NCBI GenBank assembly: GCA_963930655.1
Contig: OZ005618.1
Location: forward strand, 17,945,001 to 18,009,000
Direction: 5' to 3'
DNA: 64,000 nucleotides
From: Myrica gale
Lineage: Eukaryota; Streptophyta; Magnoliopsida; Fagales; Myricaceae
Notes under the pieces: generated by a model
The model's database searches: none
What the model was told of the DNA's origin: nothing
What the model saw: only the letters and a program-made list of their open reading frames with translations
Program-made: the position numbers and the translations under genes
Part shown: piece by piece, positions 1 to 10,905 of the stretch
Numbering within the stretch: the stretch's first letter is position 1
How the letters are laid out: each line of letters starts with the position of its first letter

Positions 1-369
1 ACTCAAAAATCCATTTTTCATCCAATAGAACAATTTGGAGTTTTAAATGACAATTTCATTGAAATGGTATAGATGATGACTAATGGAGACTCAAGAATCC
101 ATCGATATTACGATAATAGCCCACTGAGTGGGTTTGTACCAACCTCTTAGCTACCAATGAAAATTTAAAAGGTCATTCTCAACCAAACAATTTTAGCTCA
201 CAAATTATCATAAAAGTCAATGATTTTGTAAAAAAGGTTAGCCCATAGAGATGTTCTATTTTGATAAATGCAAGAAATATGTCAAAGATAAATACATTTG
301 CATAAGAAATCATCATAGAATACAATTAAGTTCTATCAAAGGATCGTAATTTACCAAAGGTCTTCCTCT

Positions 370-1485
370 TAACATTTGTCCTCAAATGTCACAAGCCTTC
401 TTGATAGACAAATTTCCTCCAAGTACCATTTATTGTTCCATCCTATAAGAGAATCAAGAAACTATTTTTGGTACCCAAGCCTTTTTGGGTCCTTCAATGT
501 TAGTTTTGGTTCCTTTTGGAACTCATGCTTTCTTGAGAGTCTTGCTCCCAAGTTTCTTTAGTGCACATTAAAAAATTAGATACCCATCTCTATTGCAAAA
601 ATGACATGTTTGAGTAGGTACACAAAAAGATTTAGCCTTCACAAAATAATTCTTAAAATATTTTTGGTGAATAGAAGGCTTGTAGCCTAAGCTACTTTTG
701 TTAAAGACACATCTTTGACTACTAAGAATATTTTTCAAAGTTTTGCTTCTTTAAGTAAACTTCTCAATAATTTTGCTTTGAGAAACTATTTTGTTGTTCA
801 AAGCAACTTTCTCATTTTCAAATTCTAAATCTTTTTATTGGAATAAATCATTTTCAAGCTTTAGAGTATCTCGCTCATTTTTCAATGAATCAATTTATTT
901 TTAGATCAAAATGAGTTTTTTTTTAAAAGATGTATATTATGAACCAAGTTTCTCTAATTGACAAAGAAGATTTTCAAAAGTATTTTGAAGTTCAATGTAA
1001 GAAATTTTAGGCTCATCATTTGAAGAACCTCATCATCATCCTCAAATGCCATGAGGCACATGTTGGCTACTTCTTCATCATCATCTTCTTCTTCTTCTTC
1101 GGAGGAGGAGCTTTCATCTTTAACATTAGTCACTTGATGAGTAATCTTTAGAGCATGCCAAATTTTCTTAGCATTTGTGCAAGAAGATACTCTATTAAAC
1201 TCAAATTTATCTAAAGCACAATAAAAAATATTCATAAATCTATCATCCAAAGAGATTTTCTTTTTTTTCTAGGTCACTATATTCATTTTCATTTTTGAGT
1301 GTATCAACCTTTCCAACTTTCTTTGTAGGAATATGTGAACAATTTAATATGCATAACCATAGATTATAATCGATGGATTGAATAAAAATTTTCATCCTAG
1401 CTTTCCAATATGCATAATCATTTTCATAAAAAATGATGGTCTAAGTGTGGAAATCTCTTCAACTTGAGTGTTGAAGCTTGAAGTT
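370..1485 (-). pseudogene. Copia gag pseudogene
   Basis: The clearest open piece is 954-1250 (98 codons), with FCALD-type gag text (YCALDKFEFNRVSSC, then AKKIWHAL) followed by an acidic stretch and ANMCLMAFEDD, a combination typical of long Copia gag proteins. Upstream in another frame the N-terminus can be followed (MTTSSFNTQVEEI, then a KARMKIF-like run). Downstream a coiled-coil-like region and a degraded zinc knuckle (CHFCNRDGY, with Tyr where the His is expected) can be read to about 370. Several frame changes and stops show it is dead. Gag would form the retrotransposon particle in an active copy. Confidence 0.7.
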
Positions 1486-1544
1486 GTCATTCTAACTCAA
1501 GATTATTAAATCTTGTATTATGAGCATCTTGCTCCGATAGCAAT

Positions 1545-2800
1545 TGTGAGTCCTAGGGTTAAGGCAATCTAAGAGGGGGTGAATTGGTTTTCAAAACTTT
1601 TCGCTTTAAACTCCCAAAGATGTGTTTGCAAAGTAACTACTAATTTAACACAAATATATAATATGTAACAAATGTAAATACGTGTTAAAAGTAAAGAGAA
1701 GGGATAGAGAAGCAACACGTGAGTTTTAGGTGGTTCGGCAAACCCGCCTAAATCCACCCCTCAAGTTCCTTCACTGAGCCTTTATGTTTTTCACTATTCT
1801 TCAAATAGCATACACTCTAGCTTCCGGGTGCTAGAGAACCGTACAAGTGTTTTCCCGGGCTCAACACTCAAACCCAACCAAGTGATTTTTCGGGCACACC
1901 GCTCACAACCCACCCAAGCTTGAGATATTCCCTCTCTAAGCTTATTCTTTAGTGAACAAACCTCACTAAAGGAATCATCTCTTTTGATATAAATATTGAA
2001 GAACAAAACTCTCTCAAAGAGTAGATATAAAATTGGAAAGCTCTATCTCTTGATTCACACAAAGACAAAGATATGAAAATGTGTTTTGTGTGAATGATAC
2101 GAGAAATATGGAATATGAAGGTTTGAAATATTTCTCAAGTGATCTAAATGATATGTGGTCGTTGTGTATTCATTTTGGAAGTTATGAATGTGTATTTATA
2201 GGCCACATATGAAAAATAGCCGTTGAGAGTCGTCTGTAAAAATGAGTTAGTCGACCGCAAAGTTACCGTTACCCAACGGTTATATTGTCAAAAGCTCAAC
2301 GACTCTATTTTAAAATCAACTGGTCAACTGCTATACCAAGCGGTCGGATACCGATCGACCACTTCGCCAGCCGGTCGTCCACTTCAACTTAAGCACATAG
2401 TCCGGTTCTTTTAAAACAATATTTTTGACCACTTTTAAACATCCAATTTTAAAGACTAATTGTCCATAAGTATACAAAAGGTTTGAGAGTTTGATTGGGG
2501 TGTTTTAAAACATTTAAAAATATTTTAAATCTTTCAAACCAAAGGTAAAACGGTTTATGCACATTTTGAAAGATATGCAACTCTGATTCATAATCCTTGT
2601 CAAAAGTGAAACAAAGAGTTACAAGGCTTATACTCTAAGGTCTTGAATCTTCACTTTTGAGCTCCTTGCTTCTTCTTGATCTTCTTTCTTCAAGTCTTTA
2701 GCTCTTTCATCAAAATGTCTTTGTCTTTGAAGATGTCCGTTTTATAAACTGATCCATTTATTAAAATAACCAAAATCTCGATTGTGCACAAAAGTCAACA
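1545..2800 (-). repeat. LTR of the left Copia element (1.26 kb)
   Basis: On the minus strand it opens TGTTGACTTTTG and closes CCTAGGACTCACA, directly followed by the degraded primer-binding site. A TATA-like CCTATAAATAC lies at about 2193-2205 on the minus strand. It contains the text 'ggtggttcggcaaacccgcc' typical of plant SIRE-type LTRs. The 5 bp beyond its outer end are ATACT (2801-2805); the partner duplication would be outside the window. Confidence 0.65.
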
Positions 2801-2989
2801 ATACTTGCACGCACAACTACTTTAGGTGCCTATTATACTGGCTGTGGTAGGGGACGATAATTAGTTCATATCTCTATGTGAAAGAGCCAACACTGCTAGT
2901 GTACCAGGAATACTCTCAGCTCGAACCAATGAATTGCACCAAAGACGTTTTGTTGTCTACCCCCATAGGCTATTTTTGTCGTCTACCGA

Positions 2990-3640
2990 CAGCTGCCCAA
3001 GCGATACTCAGTACTTGGCGTGTATGGGCCATGGCGTGCAGGAACTGAGTAAGAAGAATACCGCATGTGAAAGAAATTTAAGGATCGGTCTCCAGGGCCT
3101 CTGTACGGACGGTCTGGTAGATGTATGATGCCATATAAACATGCTCTCCCCATACAATAACCAGGTATAAGAACTCAGTCCGGTGATAAGACAGCTTCTT
3201 CGTGCGCTTCTCTAGGTCGATGGCGATGCATAGGATCAGGTACACGATCTGTAAAAAACGAAGCAGCTGCCTGTGTTGCATGTTGCTTCCCTCCGAAATA
3301 GCCATATCCTGGCCCAAAATCGTCCGAAAAAACTCTGCCTTAGCAGGCTGACCCTCATCGAACAGGCAGGTTAGGGAATGCTGCCAAATTCCTCTTATAG
3401 CCCAAGAATCTCTCTAGCTAGTCCGACGATAATGTGAACTGAACGTTACGGATGATGACCTCCATACTCTACTCTTCAAGGTTCATCGCCCGAAGTATAG
3501 TAGTATAGATTTCCACACCATATTCTTTGACACATAGCCATTCCTCTGGAGGAACGGAACCCAACTCGCCTGCTGCACCACGTCTGAAAGCATCCGAATG
3601 TACCACTCGACAGTGATTGTGTGAGACAAAATATTCATCA
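2990..3640 (-). pseudogene. Relic of a 'putative plant transposon protein' domain
   Basis: The open piece 3078-3317 reads ...KLSYHRTEFLYLVIVWGEHV..MASYIYQTVRTEALETD, then a stop and ISFTCGILLTQFLHAM. This order (LIY-type helix, GE.V..A.WIY..I, G.LLT.FL) resembles the plant-only domain often annotated as putative plant transposon protein (Transposase_32 in Pfam, from memory). Reading on upstream to 3640 needs frame changes. Function in live elements is not established. A comparable fragment occurs at 53810-54215. Confidence 0.45.
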
Positions 3641-3866
3641 TATGTTGCTCCAACGATAAAACTAGAGCGGAAGGTTGCTCGGGATCAACCTAGCTGCTGG
3701 TATGTAGACACTTGCTCATTTTTTGGGAATCTGAACAAAAGTATTCACACGGTTAGAAAAAGGGTTCACACTGTTAAAAGAGGGTTCGAAAGGTTAGACA
3801 GACATTCGAACAACTAATGACAACCGTCTAAACAATGGATTAAGAAAATAAATATGCAAATTTAAT

Positions 3867-4270
3867 ATAAAAGGCGTCTGGACTGCTTGATATAGTGTCT
3901 AGACACAGGCAAAACGACAACGCATCCATTTTGGATATTACCAGGTGTCTGAAGAGCGCTAGATCGCCGCCCGAACTAAAAATAGAGAAGTAAACAATTT
4001 AAATTAAATATAAAATACATTCGGATTGCTTTGATATAGCTTTTTAACACGTTCAAAACGACAACGTATCAATTTTGGGATACTACAAGGCGTTCAAACA
4101 GCGTGAGATCAATGTTTGAACGAAAAACAACGTAGTAAACTATTTAAATGAAATATAAAAGACGTTCGAACTACTTCGATATAACGTCCGAACACACTCA
4201 AAACGTCAACATATCCCTTTTGGGATACTTTCAGGTATCCGAACGCCTGAACACAGCGTTCGGACATGTT
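3867..4270. repeat. Tandem repeat, three ~144 bp copies
   Basis: Copies start with ATAAAA at 3867, 4010 and 4155. Each carries the same succession: a GCGTCTGGAC-type motif, a TTGATATA run, an AAAACGACAACG block, TTTTGGGATA, and then a second inverted-type motif. They have diverged substantially. The third copy keeps the clearest CGTCCGAAC and CGTTCGGAC motifs. Confidence 0.65.
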
Positions 4271-4470
4271 GGGGGAAGACGACCGAGTTAAATCAGCCAT
4301 GACAGTGTCCTTCCACCTCCCACATTCTCCCAAAAACACCCCTAAATCTTAAACCAATATGCTTAAAACAATCATCACATTTAACACAATCAATTTCTAC
4401 GTAAAAATCAATAAAAAAACACAATGTACTATAAAAAATAGGATTGAAATTATTATACATAAAACTATAC

Positions 4471-5085
4471 ATACCTGGATGTGATTGCAGCCTCGAAGGA
4501 ATGCGACGGTTATTCAGACATCCGGACGATACTATCTATCATTCATTATACCGTTTAAAAATGAACAAAACATACCTGGATGTGATTGCATCCTCGAAGG
4601 AATGAGATTTCGTCAAGATTTGGGAATAAAACAAGTGAGGGTTGAGAGATTTTTGAGGATAAAACACACTATATATAACTGAAAATGTTGAACTGTTCGA
4701 GTTTTTGACAATCCGTGGACACCGTTCGGATGGTTAAACCCTGATCTGACGTTCTTCAGCACATGTGTCCCAATGAGAGTCCTCCGCATTAAATGCCAAA
4801 ATTTAAACCGTTTAAAACGCCAATGGTATCTTCCCATCCGGACGCCATTCCCCTGACTTCGTGCTATGTCGAAGCACACGTTTCGCTGAATAAATGTCAC
4901 GTATCTTCCCATCCGGACTCCTTTCCCCTGACACGTGTGGTGTCCTAAGATTTCAATCATCTTATAACGTAAACATGTGTAAGCCATGCGACGGTTATTC
5001 AGACGTCCGGACGATACTATCATTCATTCCAACAATGTCGTTTCATCTTACCTGTCCAGACTCGATGCTTCCCCGTTCGGACGTC
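4471..5085. repeat. Dispersed direct repeats around GTCCGGACGATAC motifs
   Basis: The phrase CATACCTGGATGTGATTGCA occurs at about 4471 and 4572. The phrase GCGACGGTTATTCAGAC occurs at about 4502 and 4987, each time followed by a TCCGGACGATACTATC motif. GTATCTTCCCATCCGGAC occurs at about 4827 and 4901. These are repeated modules of the surrounding DNA transposon rather than genes. Confidence 0.6.
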
Positions 5086-5094
5086 TAATTTTAA

Positions 5095-5592
5095 GGGGTA
5101 TAGTCATAGTAGGCCTTGTAAGTGTGAGTAAAAGTCAAATTGATACCCGTAATTTTCAAAACGTCGATTTAAGACCATTAACTTTTGAAACTCATCAATT
5201 CATGCCCTCCGTCCAAATTAGGTGTTAAGTTAGACGAAAAATCACGCAAAATGACCGAAATGTTCCTCAAAGACTAAATTTTTTTAAAAAATAAAAAAAT
5301 AAAAAACTATATTATTGAAATATTGTTTCAATAGATAAATTTAAAAAATATTAATTTTTTAAAAAAACTTCACCTTTTATTTTTAATGAATTTTTTAATA
5401 TTTTTAGTAATTTTATCTTGGAGGGGTATTTTGGTCATTTTCATATTTTTCAGTATGATTTAACGCCTGATTCAGATGGGGAGCATGAATTGATGAGTTT
5501 CAAAAGTTAAGGGTCTTCAATTGACGTTTTGAAAGTTGCGGGTACCAATTTGATTTTTACTCATACTTACGAGGTAACTATGACTTTACCCC
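5095..5592. mobile_element. MITE-like element with ~125 bp terminal inverted repeats
   Basis: The left end GGGGTATAGTCATAG and the inverted right end GGGGTAAAGTCATAG match, and the similarity continues inward through blocks such as CAAATTGATACCCG / CAAATTGGTACCCG and AACTTTTGAAACTCATCAAT on both arms. The centre (about 5270-5400) is very AT-rich. There is no coding capacity. A clean target duplication is not visible, so the superfamily is left open. Confidence 0.65.
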
Positions 5593-7060
5593 AAATTTGA
5601 ACTTAATTTATTTATTTTGAATATATTAAAAAATATATATAGTTAGACATACTTTATATTAAACATCCGTTATAACTAATCACCTATTTAATTGTTATTA
5701 CACTAACTGTTCCATTAACATAACACTCGTACTAATCATCCATTTAATTGTACTAATCGTTCGTTTAAATTGCAATAAATTTAAACTAATGAAAAAACAT
5801 AATTAATATAAAATAACAAACATAATCTAAATACCGAACGAAAATAACAATCATAATGTCTAGTACAAGCCGGAGATTGTCCTTCTAAGGATAAGTAAAT
5901 AATAGCGATAAAATATAAAGAGGAGACTAGTCCGAATCATGAGCTGACTGGTCCTGATCTAATCCAAGGGTGTCATGAACATGTCCTAAATGCTCCTCCA
6001 CATTATCAACTCGTCTGATGAGTGCTTGAAGCTGTATCGGAACCGTGTGGACAGACTGGGACACGTGTTATCTCACAAAGAACAGTTCCATCCGCATAGC
6101 ATTCCGCACCTCCGTCAGAACCCTCTCTGTTAGAGTAAATTTGTTCTCCAGACTGGTCAAGCGGGTATGAAGCTCCATGTACAATGAATGCGTCAACTCC
6201 ACTATCGTCCGAACACTCCTTCTCAGCTCCACTAAAAAAGCGTCCGCCTAAGCTCGTTGTTCTGTCTGTGCTTGACATTGGTGATACTTCTCCCGGAGTG
6301 ATCCATGGTCAACCTAGCAAAAACCGTTCGCACGTAATTCAAACGACAATGTTTATATTTAGAAGGCGTCTGGACGTCGCTATACAAGCGTCCGAACGAT
6401 ACTTCGATGAACACAAACTAACATCGTATTTTGATGAACACAAAGAACACATCTAAATTCAAAAATATTAAATTAAAATGCATGAAATTGAAAAGTAAAC
6501 TCACGAAGAAGGTTTTACCTGAAGTTGTTTGAGAGATTTCGAAATAAATCTCGAACGAATAGTGAATATGTTTGAGAGAAGAAAGTAAAAGTGTGATTTT
6601 GACAAAGTCTGGCCAGTTTAATGTGATGAACTGGTGTCTGCACGGTTTTCATAGGCGTTCGGACACTTTTCAATGGTTAGATTCACACCGAGTCCAATCA
6701 AATTCAACGTCGTTAAATATGTCAGATTCAAAAATCTTCTAGAACTTAAATCATCCGGACGATCGGTCTAGGTCTGAACAGTTTCGACATCACGTGCGTG
6801 AAGTTTTACAATGTGGAACCACACGATTCACGGAAGAAGCATTCATACTTGTGGGGACATATTTCAGCGTCCAGACGATTTTTTTTTTTTGCGTTGGAAC
6901 GCTCATGTTTATGTTCGGATGTGATTGAGTGTTCATGACGATTTTTAATTTGTCACTATGTGCTGACGATCATTATTCATTAGCTCATGTCCGTGCGAAC
7001 GTTGTAACAATGACGTCCGGATGGACTTGTAAAATTTTTGTGGCGATTCTGATCGTCACT
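5593..7060. other. Non-coding part of the degraded DNA transposon region
   Basis: Apart from CGTCCGAACG-type motifs (for example near 6204, 6365-6400, 6652, 6747, 7010) this stretch has no supportable gene. On the minus strand at about 5930-6190 a short reading frame with a leucine heptad-like pattern (LHTRLTSLENKFTLTERVL) can be seen, interrupted by stops. It may be a transposon-protein coiled-coil remnant, but it is too short and broken to name. Confidence 0.4.
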
Positions 7061-7356
7061 CAGTTACGATGAGTTGGATTTTGTCACCCAACAAAGTGTC
7101 TGAACGGTTTGTTTATGGGTTCGGACGGATATTAAGTATTTGTGACAATTTTTGTCGTCACTCATTAGCGACGAGGTGTATGTTGTTACACCATAAATCC
7201 GTCCGAACGGTTTTAGGGCCTGTCTGGACTATTTTGGCGTTCCTAGATAATTTTGAGTGATGAAATTAATGTTTTGTCAGGGAAAGACTATTTTAGGTAA
7301 TAAAATTTAGTTTGACATCCAAAATTATATCATCCAAAGCTAAATTTGTTGTAGTA

Positions 7357-8600
7357 ACGGGTCTGGTCCATTTAAGCCATCGATTTTATTCTCATGGAGA
7401 ATCGAAATCAAGACCGTGCTTCAATTTTCTCTTCCTGTGTTTTATATATTATTTTCTAATGATCGCTATTAGTACCTCACGACATAAACACTGTGAAAGA
7501 ACAAAAAAGTGGTCATTATAAAAAAAAAAGTCACTTTAATGTACTTTTTAGATGGTTGGAATTAAGTTGGTAGCTCAATTTTTTTTTTCTTTTCAATATC
7601 CCAAAAGTACTCTTCGAAAAATTTCAGCCAAATTAAGCCCATTGGTTGGGTTGAATTTCAGCAAGAACAGTCTCTTGAGCCCAACTGAGACACAACAATG
7701 AGCCCAATATTAACGTAAGGATAGAAGTATCAATATAATTAATTAATAACATATCTAGTCAACAGTACTTCAGCACCCACAAAGAAAATAATTTTATGCA
7801 ACTTTTAAGCACCGACCAAAAAAGAGAAGTTTTTTTTATAAGTAAAAAAAGAGAAGTTATTTAGTTGTTAAAAGAAAAGATGCTACGACTGTCATTTGGG
7901 ACAAATAGATAAGCATGTGGAAAATGTATTGGAAGCATTTGGGGAAGCCAGTCGTCAGCTTCCTCTCCCCGTTGATATTTTATGTGTGATCTGTACCCCA
8001 CCTCCAAAAGCAGAAAATGGTACAGGAGCATAAATCAACATATTATATATACACACATCAGCTTGCAAGTGTCATCTTATGATTGGTAGATGATCAACTA
8101 TGCTTCTCTTCTTCCCTTGATAACTATTTATAATCTATGATAATAATTCCTATCAGATATATTTTTTTGTTGGGAGATTAGGGTCGCAGAACTAATTATT
8201 AAGGATATATATAATTATCCAAATGTAAATTGCATTAATTTTTTTATGGGAAATATCCATCACCATCACGTACAATCTCAAGGCAGCAGAACATATCAGG
8301 CGTGGATCATGGTGTTCCCGAAATTAGGAGCGATTAGGCCAGGGGCATGACTCGTATCGAAACCCAATTGGCTAGAATTACAAAAGCAAGAAAGTTAAAG
8401 AAAAGAAACACAACATAATGCAGAGAGGCGAGACAGGAGTCCCGCAATTTAGTCAAAGATGATGTTAAAATCTCGCTTTAGCTTATAGTAATAGCAGAGG
8501 CTGAAGCAATTTTACACTGTTAACTCGTCTCTCTTTCTCTCTTTGGGGGGTTTTCGAATCAAAGTCATGCCCCCTGTTTTCTTTCCTTGTTCTTTTACTT
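7357..8600. other. Intergenic spacer downstream of the FAF-like gene
   Basis: AT-rich DNA with no supportable gene. It contains one small insertion flanked by direct repeats (7818-7858, listed separately) and homopolymer runs. The part nearest 8600 would hold the 3' flank of the minus-strand FAF-like gene. Confidence 0.5.
7818..7858 (-). mobile_element. Possible micro-retroposon: T-run plus ATAAGT between 14-bp direct repeats
   Basis: AAAAAAGAGAAGTT occurs at 7818-7831 and again at 7845-7858. Between them are 13 bases, six T followed by ATAAGTA. This resembles a target-site duplication around a poly(A)-tailed insert (minus orientation). The repeat is simple sequence, so slippage is also possible. 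Confidence 0.4.
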
Positions 8601-8606
8601 TTTATT
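8601..8606 (-). terminator. Candidate poly(A) signal of the FAF-like gene
   Basis: AATAAA on the minus strand about 136 bases after the stop codon at 8742-8744. The hexamer is frequent in AT-rich DNA, so this is only positional support. Confidence 0.3.
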
Positions 8607-8741
8607 AACGACGCAAACGCTGATGAACCAGTACCGGAAGTGTGCAAATAGAGATGGAAATTAAGGGGTACACTAATTAGCAGGAGGTAATAAAAGGATT
8701 TTTGATAAACACTACTGGGGGGAGGTAGAAGGAGGTATGGA

Positions 8742-10367
8742 TCAGGAGGTGGCAATGCAATAAGGCTCCCAGAACAGAAGAGACCTTCTAGGCTCCTTGC
8801 AGGCCTTTACCAAAGGAACCAAGTACTCTCCTTTAATGTTTCCTCTCAGAACAAGCAATTGTTGCTGCTTATTTTGCACTGGATCCTTGGAGAAAATGAA
8901 CTTGTTGAAGTTGTTGATCTTGTGGGCTGGTGGTTGTTGAGTAATTGGGTGAACAGTGTGTTTTGACCGCCAGTAGTACTCATAAGGATTGAAAGAAGCT
9001 GATGCAGCCGTACTGGATGGCACTGCCGGTGCTGAGGGTAGAAGCCGAGACACGCGGGGTCGTGGTGGAAGAGATTTTGTCACTGTGGTTGGCTCCACTT
9101 CCACCTCTTCGGCCTCCTCTTCAAATTTGACAATTTCATTGAACTTGCGTGGCCATGCTGGATTCCTATCTGCTCTCCTGATGGGTTTATTCACCATTAA
9201 AGCCAACCTATGGACATTTATCGCCCTACTTGAAAACTTAGGAGCTTGCTCGATAACGAAATCAAATTCTTTGGTTCCATCTTCATTATCAACCCCCTCA
9301 ACCTCTTCAGCTTCCTCTTTCTCCTGGCATCCTTCTTCTTCCTCCTCATAAACTTCCTCGAAGTCCCCGAGTTGATCTTCTTCGAACACTTCCATTTCAT
9401 TTTCCTCCTCTTCGTCCTGTTGCAGATCTTTCTCAACCATTTGTTCACCTTTTGCTTCTTCGTTTGAGGGACTATTAACGAAAGTGAGGACAAGGCGGCC
9501 ATCTTGCCGTTGGGCATGAAAGCGGTTTTGTGGACGGACGGACACGGCTTCGAGGACCAATCGTCCATTGTCACGGCGAGACTGCATGCGGAGAGATGCT
9601 CCATCTCGACGAGAGAGAGAAGGAAGAGGTGGAGGGAAGGATTTAGGCTGTGATTTCTTGCTTGAAGCATAGTGGTACTTTGCCACCCTCCATTCCTCCC
9701 TCTCAAAAGATTGAGTGTCTACCTTCAGATCTTCTTGTAGTTGATGTTGCTCTTTTTTTTCTTCTTCCTTCTTGTCTTCTTCCACATCCCCAGTCTCCGA
9801 TGGCGGGTACGATGAGAAACTGTCCGAGCCGGTCTCTGATCCGAGACTCTCGGTGCATACTTCGAGACTCTTGTCGCTCAAAGAGCTCGCTGATCTCTTC
9901 ACAAGAGGGTGAATATAGGGAGGTGGAAGTGGTTTTGATGAGTCCTCGTCGACCTTTTGAGATACAATTGCGCTCCATATGTCAAATTGTCCCGGCTTCT
10001 CGAGCTCTTTCTGCTGCTTCTTTTCTTCTTGAATTGAGCTCCATATATCAAATTGTCCCCGACATAGGAGCTGCTCCTTCCCTTCTCCGTAGTCTTCTTC
10101 TCCTTCTGACGAGGACGATGAATCTGCTAGAGAGACCGAAAGTTCACGAGAAGATGCGATCTTTTTCAGGGGAGAGAAACCGTTTTGAGCCAGCCATTTC
10201 TTAGAGGACATGTCGGCGGATAGAGTTCTTCGAAGAGAAGCAGCTTTTGTTCTTTCACAGTCTGACCCAAGAATGGTGACGATGCCCTGCTTTTCCATAA
10301 CCTTAGCCTCTGCGTCGATGTTTAGGGACGAAGACAAGCGGAGGCTCTTGCTCAAAGGGGTTGACAT
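8742..10367 (-). CDS. FANTASTIC FOUR (FAF)-like protein
   Basis: A 541-residue uninterrupted frame, ATG at 10365-10367 and TGA at 8742-8744. The diagnostic FAF domain is at about residues 243-297: FPPPLPSLSRRDG, then RRDNGRLVLEAVSV and QDGRLVLTFV. Other features are a duplicated GQFDIWS(S/A)I motif (about 104-112 and 126-134), a Ser-rich, Glu-rich N-terminal half, and a long acidic run (about 303-365). No membrane segment is evident. The layout fits the 'FAF-like, chloroplastic' branch of a plant-specific family; Arabidopsis FAF1-4 regulate shoot meristem size through the WUSCHEL-CLAVATA circuit. The function of this branch is less clear, and the chloroplast label is from family naming, not from a transit peptide I can see. 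The CDS has no intron. An upstream non-coding exon is proposed separately. Confidence 0.88.
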   Translation of the reverse strand: MSTPLSKSLRLSSSLNIDAEAKVMEKQGIVTILGSDCERTKAASLRRTLSADMSSKKWLAQNGFSPLKKIASSRELSVSLADSSSSSEGEEDYGEGKEQLLCRGQFDIWSSIQEEKKQQKELEKPGQFDIWSAIVSQKVDEDSSKPLPPPYIHPLVKRSASSLSDKSLEVCTESLGSETGSDSFSSYPPSETGDVEEDKKEEEKKEQHQLQEDLKVDTQSFEREEWRVAKYHYASSKKSQPKSFPPPLPSLSRRDGASLRMQSRRDNGRLVLEAVSVRPQNRFHAQRQDGRLVLTFVNSPSNEEAKGEQMVEKDLQQDEEEENEMEVFEEDQLGDFEEVYEEEEEGCQEKEEAEEVEGVDNEDGTKEFDFVIEQAPKFSSRAINVHRLALMVNKPIRRADRNPAWPRKFNEIVKFEEEAEEVEVEPTTVTKSLPPRPRVSRLLPSAPAVPSSTAASASFNPYEYYWRSKHTVHPITQQPPAHKINNFNKFIFSKDPVQNKQQQLLVLRGNIKGEYLVPLVKACKEPRRSLLFWEPYCIATS

Positions 10368-10400
10368 CTCCAGAAATTAACTAGAGGAGGACAAGTTCAG

Positions 10401-10566
10401 CTGCATATATAAACGCGAGCTAAAGTGAGAAAAACGAAAGCAGAGGGTGGTAAAATATGTATATGGCAAAATTTGAAGTTCCAAATTAAGCAGACTAAAA
10501 GACGCGAACAAGATATGGAAAATGCAAAAGCCCAAGACGTAGAGGAGAATTAGATGGAATTCTTAC
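10401..10566 (-). other. Probable intron in the 5' UTR of the FAF-like gene
   Basis: On the minus strand, TTGCCTGAG|GTAAGAATT at 10566 is a good plant 5' splice site and TATATATGCAG|CTGAAC at 10401 is a good 3' splice site. Removal of 166 bp would leave 33 nt before the ATG. The TATATA here could instead be read as a core promoter, but it lies only about 40 bp from the ATG, which would make a very short leader. The intron reading is preferred but unproven. Confidence 0.4.
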
Positions 10567-10845
10567 CTCAGGCAAAGCAACAGCATCCAACAGAGGCCTG
10601 CAGTGGCCACCAGCTGGGTGCGAGTTGCAAGGAATAATGAAGGAGAGGAGAAGGAGGAGGATGTTCGAGGAGTGGCTGTGGCTGATGGCAAGAAGGGGGA
10701 GTGTGGGTATTTGTAGGGGGCCAAAGCCTTTGGAACCTGTCCAATGGGACCCGCCTATGCCACCATGAAAAGAGACTTTCATTGGTATAGTTTTTCCCTT
10801 ATCAAAAAAGTGGATGATAAAAAGAAACAAGAGTTTATATATTGA
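10567..10845 (-). promoter_or_regulatory. Promoter / 5' leader region of the FAF-like gene
   Basis: Two TATA-like candidates occur on the minus strand: ATATATAAAC at about 10833-10842, and CTACAAATACCC at about 10700-10712, the latter followed by a pyrimidine-rich leader (CCTCCTCCTTCTCCTCTCC). TGGGTCCCATTGG (about 10742-10755) includes a CCAAT-type box and a GGNCCCA core like TCP sites. If transcription starts at the upstream TATA, the leader contains an upstream ORF starting at 10782 (72 codons in this exon, ending 7 codons into the next exon after splicing) with a hydrophobic ILLLLLSFII run. Confidence 0.35.
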
Positions 10846-10905
10846 GAGGGGGGCCTCATTCTGGTTCACATGTGCGCTCTCCCTCAAACATGAAGGCAGT
10901 TTCAC

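Larger units (their letters stand above)
1..2800 (-). mobile_element. Decayed Ty1/Copia retrotransposon, 5' part (LTR + gag), running off the left edge
   Basis: Read on the minus strand, this stretch has the order of the 5' end of a Copia element: an LTR (1545-2800), a degraded primer-binding site (about 1529-1543, resembling the initiator-Met type TGGTATCAGAGC with changes), then a gag reading frame beginning near 1480 and going toward position 1. The gag is broken by frameshifts and stops. The LTR begins TGTTGACT and ends ACTCACA, so its termini are the canonical TG..CA. No protease, integrase or RT motif is recognisable before the edge, so the rest of the element is outside the window or lost. 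The long LTR and coiled-coil gag resemble the SIRE/Maximus group; that assignment is an inference. Confidence 0.7.
2806..7356 (-). mobile_element. Degraded CACTA-like DNA transposon region with dispersed CGTCCGAACG-type repeats
   Basis: The right edge (about 7325-7356), read inverted, is TTACTACAACAAATTTAGC, close to the CACTACAAC start of plant CACTA elements with one C changed to T. Inside this edge are subterminal motifs of the form GTGACGA..TCGTCAC (about 6935-7175), common in CACTA ends. The body is studded with short palindromic motifs related to CGTCCGAACG / CGTTCGGACG from about 3880 to 7220. A transposon-protein relic lies at 2990-3640. No left terminus is visible; the Copia LTR ending at 2800 may have displaced it. 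No intact transposase remains. Class assignment is an inference. Confidence 0.45.

Noticed and set aside
8483..8755. 90-codon minus-strand ORF after the FAF-like CDS
   Set aside because: Overlaps the FAF-like stop region and its likely 3' UTR; no domain, low-complexity start.
8989..10204. Several ORFs on the plus strand and in other frames over the FAF-like gene
   Set aside because: Antisense or out-of-frame shadows of the acidic, Ser-rich coding sequence.
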